From Acidimicrobiales bacterium (GTDB lineage Bacteria; Actinomycetota; Acidimicrobiia; Acidimicrobiales; JAHWLA01), in assembly GCA_035536915.1 (NCBI GenBank), contig DATLNE010000012.1, forward strand, positions 1-64,000: 64,000 nt of DNA, written 5' to 3'. Below, in pieces: positions 60,328 to 64,000 of this stretch. The notes beneath the pieces are model-generated. The model saw only the letters and a program-made list of their open reading frames with translations. It ran no database searches and was not told the origin of the DNA. Each line of letters starts with the position of its first letter. The stretch's first letter is position 1. The position numbers were made by a program, and so were the translations under genes.

Positions 60328-63300
60328 TCAGGCGGCGCGACCGCCGATACGCCGCGCCTTCACCGAGTTCGACTCGTCGGACGGCGGGCTGGTGCCGACC
60401 GCGTTCGTGGCCGTCGCCGTGAACGTGTAGCGCTGCCCGTTCGTCAGCCCGGGAACGGTTGCGGAGCGGGCCGAACCCGGGACCGTCACGTTTGTGCTCG
60501 TGCCCACCACTGTCACTGTGTAGTTCAGGATGGGGGTACCGCCGTCGGATGCCGGCGCCGTCCACGTCACGAGGGCCGAGCCGTCACCGCCCTCGGCCCG
60601 CACCGAAAGGGGCGAGCCGGGGACGGGCAAGGGGATGACGGCGTTCGACGGCGCCGACTCGGCGCTGTCGCCCATGGCGTTGGTTGCCCGAACGGTGAAG
60701 GTGTACGACGTGAGGTTGGTGAGGCCGGTCACCACCACCGACGTGCTCGTGGTGGTGGCGGTTGTGCCGCCCGACGAGGTGACGGTGTAGAGCGTCACCG
60801 GGCTGCCCCCGTCGGAGGCAGGCGCCGTCCAGCTCACTCGGGCCGACATGTTGCCTGCTGTGGCGCTCACGTTGGTGGGGGCGTCGGGCGTGGTGGCCGG
60901 CGTCACTGCGTTCGACGGCGCCGACTCGGCGCTGTCGCCGATGCCGTTGGTGGCCCGCACGGTGAACGTGTAGCTCGTGCCGTTGGTAAGGCCGCTGAAC
61001 ACCAACGACGTGCCATCGGTCGTCGCCGTCGCACCGTTGGAGGCCGTCACCGTGTAGCCGCTGACCACACTGCCGTTGTCGACCGACGCCGTCCACGAGA
61101 CGGTGGCCGACTGGTTGCCCGCGGTAGCGGTGACGCCGGTGGGAGCTGCAGGCAGTCCGGCCGGCGTGACCGCATTCGACGGCGCCGACTCGGCACTGTC
61201 GCCCACGCCGTTGGTGGCTCGCACGGTGAACGTGTAGCTCGTGCCGTTGGCGAGCCCGCCGAAGACGACCGACGTGTCGGCCGTCGTGGCGCTTGCCCCG
61301 CTGGAAGCCGTCACCGTGTAGCCCGTGATCGCACTGCCGTTGGCCGCTGACGCGGTCCACGACACCGTGGCCGACCCATCGCCTGCCACGGCGGTGACCT
61401 CGGTAGGCGCGGTGGGGGTACCCGCAGGGGTGACTGCGTTCGACGGCGCCGACTCGGCGCTGTCACCCACGCTGCTTGTGGCCCGCACCGTGAAGGTGTA
61501 GCTGGTGCCGTTGGTGAGGTTGCCGAACACCAGCGACGTGCCCGCCGTGGTCGCCGTCGCACCGGTGGAGGCCGTCACCGTGTAGCCGGTGATGGGGTTG
61601 CCGTTGTCGGCCGGAGCGGTCCACGAGACGGTGGCCGAGCTGTCGCCTGGCGTCGCGCTCACCCCGCTCGGTGCATCAGGTACACCCGACGGCGTGACCG
61701 CATTCGACGGCGCCGACTCGGCACTGTCGCCCACGCCGTTGGTGGCCCGCACCGTGAACGTGTAGCTGGTGCCGTTGGTGAGGCTTCCGAAGACGAGCGA
61801 CGTGCCCGACGTGGTCGCCGTGGCCCCGTTCGATGCCGTCACCGTGTAGCCCGTGATCGCACTGCCGTTGTCGGCCGACGCGGTCCACGACACCGTGGCC
61901 GACTGGTCGCCGGCCGTAGCGCTGACGCCGGTCGGGACTGCGGGCAGCCCGGCAGGAGTCACCGAGTTGGACGGCGCCGACTCGGCGCTGTTGCCCACGC
62001 CGTTTGTGGCCCGCACGGTGAACGTGTAGCTGGTCCCGTTGGCGAGCCCTTCGAACACCAACGAGGTGCCCGTCGTCGTGCCGGTGGCCCCGTTGGAGGC
62101 CGTCACCGTGTAGCCGGTCAACGCACTGCCGTTGGCCGCCGATGCCGACCACGAGACCGTGGCCGACCCGTCGCCTGCCGTGGCGGTGACGTCGGTCGGG
62201 ACCGAAGGCAACGCAGCAGGGGTCACCGGGTCGGACGGCGCCGATTCGGCACTGTCACCGACGCCGTTTGTGGCCCGCACGGTGAAGGTGTAGCTGGTGC
62301 CGTTGGTGAGGCCGCCGAACACCAACGAGGTGCCCGTCGTGGTCGCCGTCGCGCCGTTCGACGCGGTCACCGTGTAGCCGGTCAACGCACTGCCGTTGGC
62401 CGCCGATGCCGACCACGAGACCGTGGCCGACCCGTTGCCTGCCGTGGCGCTGACGTTCGTCGGCGCAGGGGGCGGGCCTGCCGGGGTCACCGAGTTCGAC
62501 TCGGCTCCCCAACTCTCGCCCACGGCGTTCCTGGCCGTGACCACGAAGTAGTACGACCGGCCGTTGGTGAGGCCCGGCACTGTGAGCGACGTGCCCGTGG
62601 TTGTGGTCGCCTCGTACGTCACGCCGTTGTAGACGGTGTACGACGTGACCGGGCTTCCGCCGTCCCACGCGGGCGGCGTCCAGTTCACGGTGGCGGCGCC
62701 GTCTCCGGCCGTTGCCGTCACGTTCTCCGGCGGTCCCGGGTCGGTGGCCGGTGTCACGGGGTTCGAGGGCGCCGACTCGGGGCCGTAGCCGTACTGGTTC
62801 ATGGCCTTGACGGTGAACGTGTACGTCTCCCCGTTGGTGAGCGAACCCACCAAGACCGGTGACTCGGAGGCGACGACCTCTGTGCCGTCGGACCCGGTGA
62901 TGACGTAGTGGGAGATGGGCGAGCCGCCGTCGGCCGGGGCCGTCCAGCTGACCTTCGCCGACTCGTACCACGGCTCTGCGACGACGTCGGTCGGGGCGCC
63001 AGGGGCTGCGAACGGTGTGGCGAGGCCCGACGAGGTCTCGCTGCTGTCGCCGACGGCGTTTGTCGCTCGCACGGTGAACCAGTACGTCTCGCCGTTGGTG
63101 AGGCCGTCGACGGTCACGCCGGTTTCGCTCGTTGTGATCGTCGTGCCGGTGGGATGCACGGTGACCGTGTAGCCGGTGACGGGACGCCCGCCGTTGCCCC
63201 ACGTGGCAGGCCATGAGACGTAGACCGTCGAGTCGCCTGCGTATGTGGCGACGTACGAGGGCGCGTTAGGGGCGCGCACTGTGCCGAAGTCCTCGTCGAC

Positions 63301-64000
63301 CACGGTGTCCTGGCCCGCCACCACCTCGACGGGTGTGGCGGCAGCCAGCGACGTCTGCTCGTCGTAGTACTCGGTCTGGTAGCCGTACTGGCCGCAGTCA
63401 CTGAACATCAGCTTGTACGAGCCCGACGGCATGGGCCGGAAGCGGTAGTTGCCGTCGGCGTCGGTCCACGCGTACCACCGGTTGCCGTTGGCGTCGTCGG
63501 CCATGGCGCACACGTCGCGCAGCGGCACGCCGGTCGAGTCGACGACGGTGCCGAGCAGGGTGCCCGCCGCGCCGGTCACCGTGAAGTCGATGCCGGAGAC
63601 GACGCCGCCGGCGGTCACGGCAACAGGGTCGGCCTCGGCCGCGGAGGCGGCCTCGTTGTACCACTCCTCGCCGTAGATGCCGTTGCCGCAGTCGAAGGCG
63701 CGGACGAGGTACGAGGAATTGCCCAGGCCGGTGACGGTGTAGTTCCCGTCGTCCTGCGTCGTGGCCCACGTCGCGTAGGTGCCGTCGACGTCGCGGGCTT
63801 CGACACAGGTGCCGGCTGCAGGGCGTCCGGCGGCGTCGATGACGGTGCCGGTGACCTTGCCACCGGGCACCAAGTTGGCGTCGATCCCTTCGACGGCGCC
63901 GCCGCGCGTCGTTGTCACCACATCGGCGGTGGCCATGGTGGGCTGGTCGTCCCACCACTCGGGCGCCAGTGTGGCCTGTTGGTCGCACTGGCCGAACTGC
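60328..64000 (-). CDS. Giant surface protein: carboxypeptidase-regulatory-like modules and eleven fibronectin III domains (5' end outside window)
   Basis: The frame is open to the right edge, so the N terminus is missing; 1,223 residues are visible. The first part has cna/carboxypeptidase-regulatory-like modules (GGKVTGTVIDAAGRPAAGTCVEARD, GTLLGTVVDSTGVPLRDVCAMADDANG) separated by conserved Cys and Tyr-rich strings (YGEEWYNEAAS, YGYQTEYYDEQTS). Eleven FN3 domains follow, of about 88 residues each, with TGYTVTASNGATATT and GTSYTFTVRATNGVGDSAESAPSNAVTP repeated. The C terminus (ARRIGGRAA) has no LPxTG signal or membrane helix. It is probably secreted and adhesive; no anchor is visible. Confidence 0.88.
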   Translation of the reverse strand, partial: QFGQCDQQATLAPEWWDDQPTMATADVVTTTRGGAVEGIDANLVPGGKVTGTVIDAAGRPAAGTCVEARDVDGTYATWATTQDDGNYTVTGLGNSSYLVRAFDCGNGIYGEEWYNEAASAAEADPVAVTAGGVVSGIDFTVTGAAGTLLGTVVDSTGVPLRDVCAMADDANGNRWYAWTDADGNYRFRPMPSGSYKLMFSDCGQYGYQTEYYDEQTSLAAATPVEVVAGQDTVVDEDFGTVRAPNAPSYVATYAGDSTVYVSWPATWGNGGRPVTGYTVTVHPTGTTITTSETGVTVDGLTNGETYWFTVRATNAVGDSSETSSGLATPFAAPGAPTDVVAEPWYESAKVSWTAPADGGSPISHYVITGSDGTEVVASESPVLVGSLTNGETYTFTVKAMNQYGYGPESAPSNPVTPATDPGPPENVTATAGDGAATVNWTPPAWDGGSPVTSYTVYNGVTYEATTTTGTSLTVPGLTNGRSYYFVVTARNAVGESWGAESNSVTPAGPPPAPTNVSATAGNGSATVSWSASAANGSALTGYTVTASNGATATTTGTSLVFGGLTNGTSYTFTVRATNGVGDSAESAPSDPVTPAALPSVPTDVTATAGDGSATVSWSASAANGSALTGYTVTASNGATGTTTGTSLVFEGLANGTSYTFTVRATNGVGNSAESAPSNSVTPAGLPAVPTGVSATAGDQSATVSWTASADNGSAITGYTVTASNGATATTSGTSLVFGSLTNGTSYTFTVRATNGVGDSAESAPSNAVTPSGVPDAPSGVSATPGDSSATVSWTAPADNGNPITGYTVTASTGATATTAGTSLVFGNLTNGTSYTFTVRATSSVGDSAESAPSNAVTPAGTPTAPTEVTAVAGDGSATVSWTASAANGSAITGYTVTASSGASATTADTSVVFGGLANGTSYTFTVRATNGVGDSAESAPSNAVTPAGLPAAPTGVTATAGNQSATVSWTASVDNGSVVSGYTVTASNGATATTDGTSLVFSGLTNGTSYTFTVRATNGIGDSAESAPSNAVTPATTPDAPTNVSATAGNMSARVSWTAPASDGGSPVTLYTVTSSGGTTATTTSTSVVVTGLTNLTSYTFTVRATNAMGDSAESAPSNAVIPLPVPGSPLSVRAEGGDGSALVTWTAPASDGGTPILNYTVTVVGTSTNVTVPGSARSATVPGLTNGQRYTFTATATNAVGTSPPSDESNSVKARRIGGRAA
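60400..63280 (-). repeat. Array of about 264-bp tandem repeats encoding eleven FN3 domains
   Basis: Each unit carries a near-identical block, GGCGCCGACTCGGC (forward reading) among others, recurring about every 264 bp. The middle seven copies are the most alike, which suggests recent duplication or gene conversion; the outer ones are more diverged. Confidence 0.82.

Noticed and set aside
60400-63280. Regular repeats considered as a CRISPR array
   Set aside because: Units are about 264 bp, in frame and coding for FN3 domains; no short direct repeats with unique spacers and no cas genes.

Overview
The window comes from a high-GC actinobacterium, most likely class Acidimicrobiia. The evidence is the conserved actinobacterial gene string mfd / mazG / eno / ftsB / DUF501 / ppx, two secreted proteins built from repeats of the type GYWLVASDGGIFTFG (a family I associate with Acidimicrobiia), and many leaderless-looking genes. 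These carry a TAnnnT -10 hexamer 6-8 nt before the start codon. Genes are tightly packed, with many 4-nt start/stop overlaps, and no gene-free stretch exceeds 300 bases.

Layout. 1-5736: 3' part of mfd, a SurA-like lipoprotein, a MazG fusion, enolase and FtsB, all forward. 5743-24685: a block lying between ftsB and its usual partners DUF501 and ppx (24682-26021). The block holds a cupredoxin lipoprotein, a DUF2330 protein, an orphan form-II CoxL-type molybdenum hydroxylase subunit, two RDD proteins, DUF2752, a SpoIIM-like protein, and a reverse-strand operon of membrane protein / DUF4129 / DUF4350 / MoxR / DUF58. It ends with a forward cox-type operon: CoxS, CoxM, CoxD-like AAA, CoxE-like VWA, XdhC/CoxF, a DUF1707-cyclase fusion, MocA-like and CoxG. 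The small and medium subunits and the maturation factors are therefore together, but the large subunit sits 8.3 kb upstream.

26018-35950: a secreted repeat plus sorbosone-dehydrogenase protein, an aminotransferase / acyl-CoA synthetase / acetyltransferase operon, an epimerase plus PlsC pair, a hydrolase, a PD-(D/E)XK nuclease and a membrane protein. 36000-44343: a hypothetical protein, tRNA-Leu(UAA), an MFS exporter divergent from an ArsC-like protein, a ferritin-like protein divergent from its likely TetR regulator, a radical-SAM protein behind a LexA-type box next to a YcaQ-type glycosylase, an SDR, a quinone oxidoreductase and an XRE regulator. 44317-53125: an NlpC/P60 hydrolase divergent from fumarase, an ArsR/AHSA1 pair, several single genes, a large nested palindrome, and a Fic protein behind a perfect 15-bp inverted repeat. 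53231-58527: a CitE/Mcl-type lyase, a glycosyltransferase, a second secreted repeat protein, a methylsuccinyl-CoA-dehydrogenase-like enzyme and a methyltransferase. 58532-64000: an O-antigen-ligase/TPR protein and a giant fibronectin-III surface protein that runs off the right edge.

The most interesting non-coding signal is promoter design. At least twenty genes show the leaderless TAnnnT pattern. At two divergent pairs the two -10 boxes share one central TA. At the TetR locus the two operator arms are themselves the -10 boxes of the two outward genes. In three places the -10 overlaps the stop codon of the preceding gene. All functional calls come from reading motifs and context; no database search was run.
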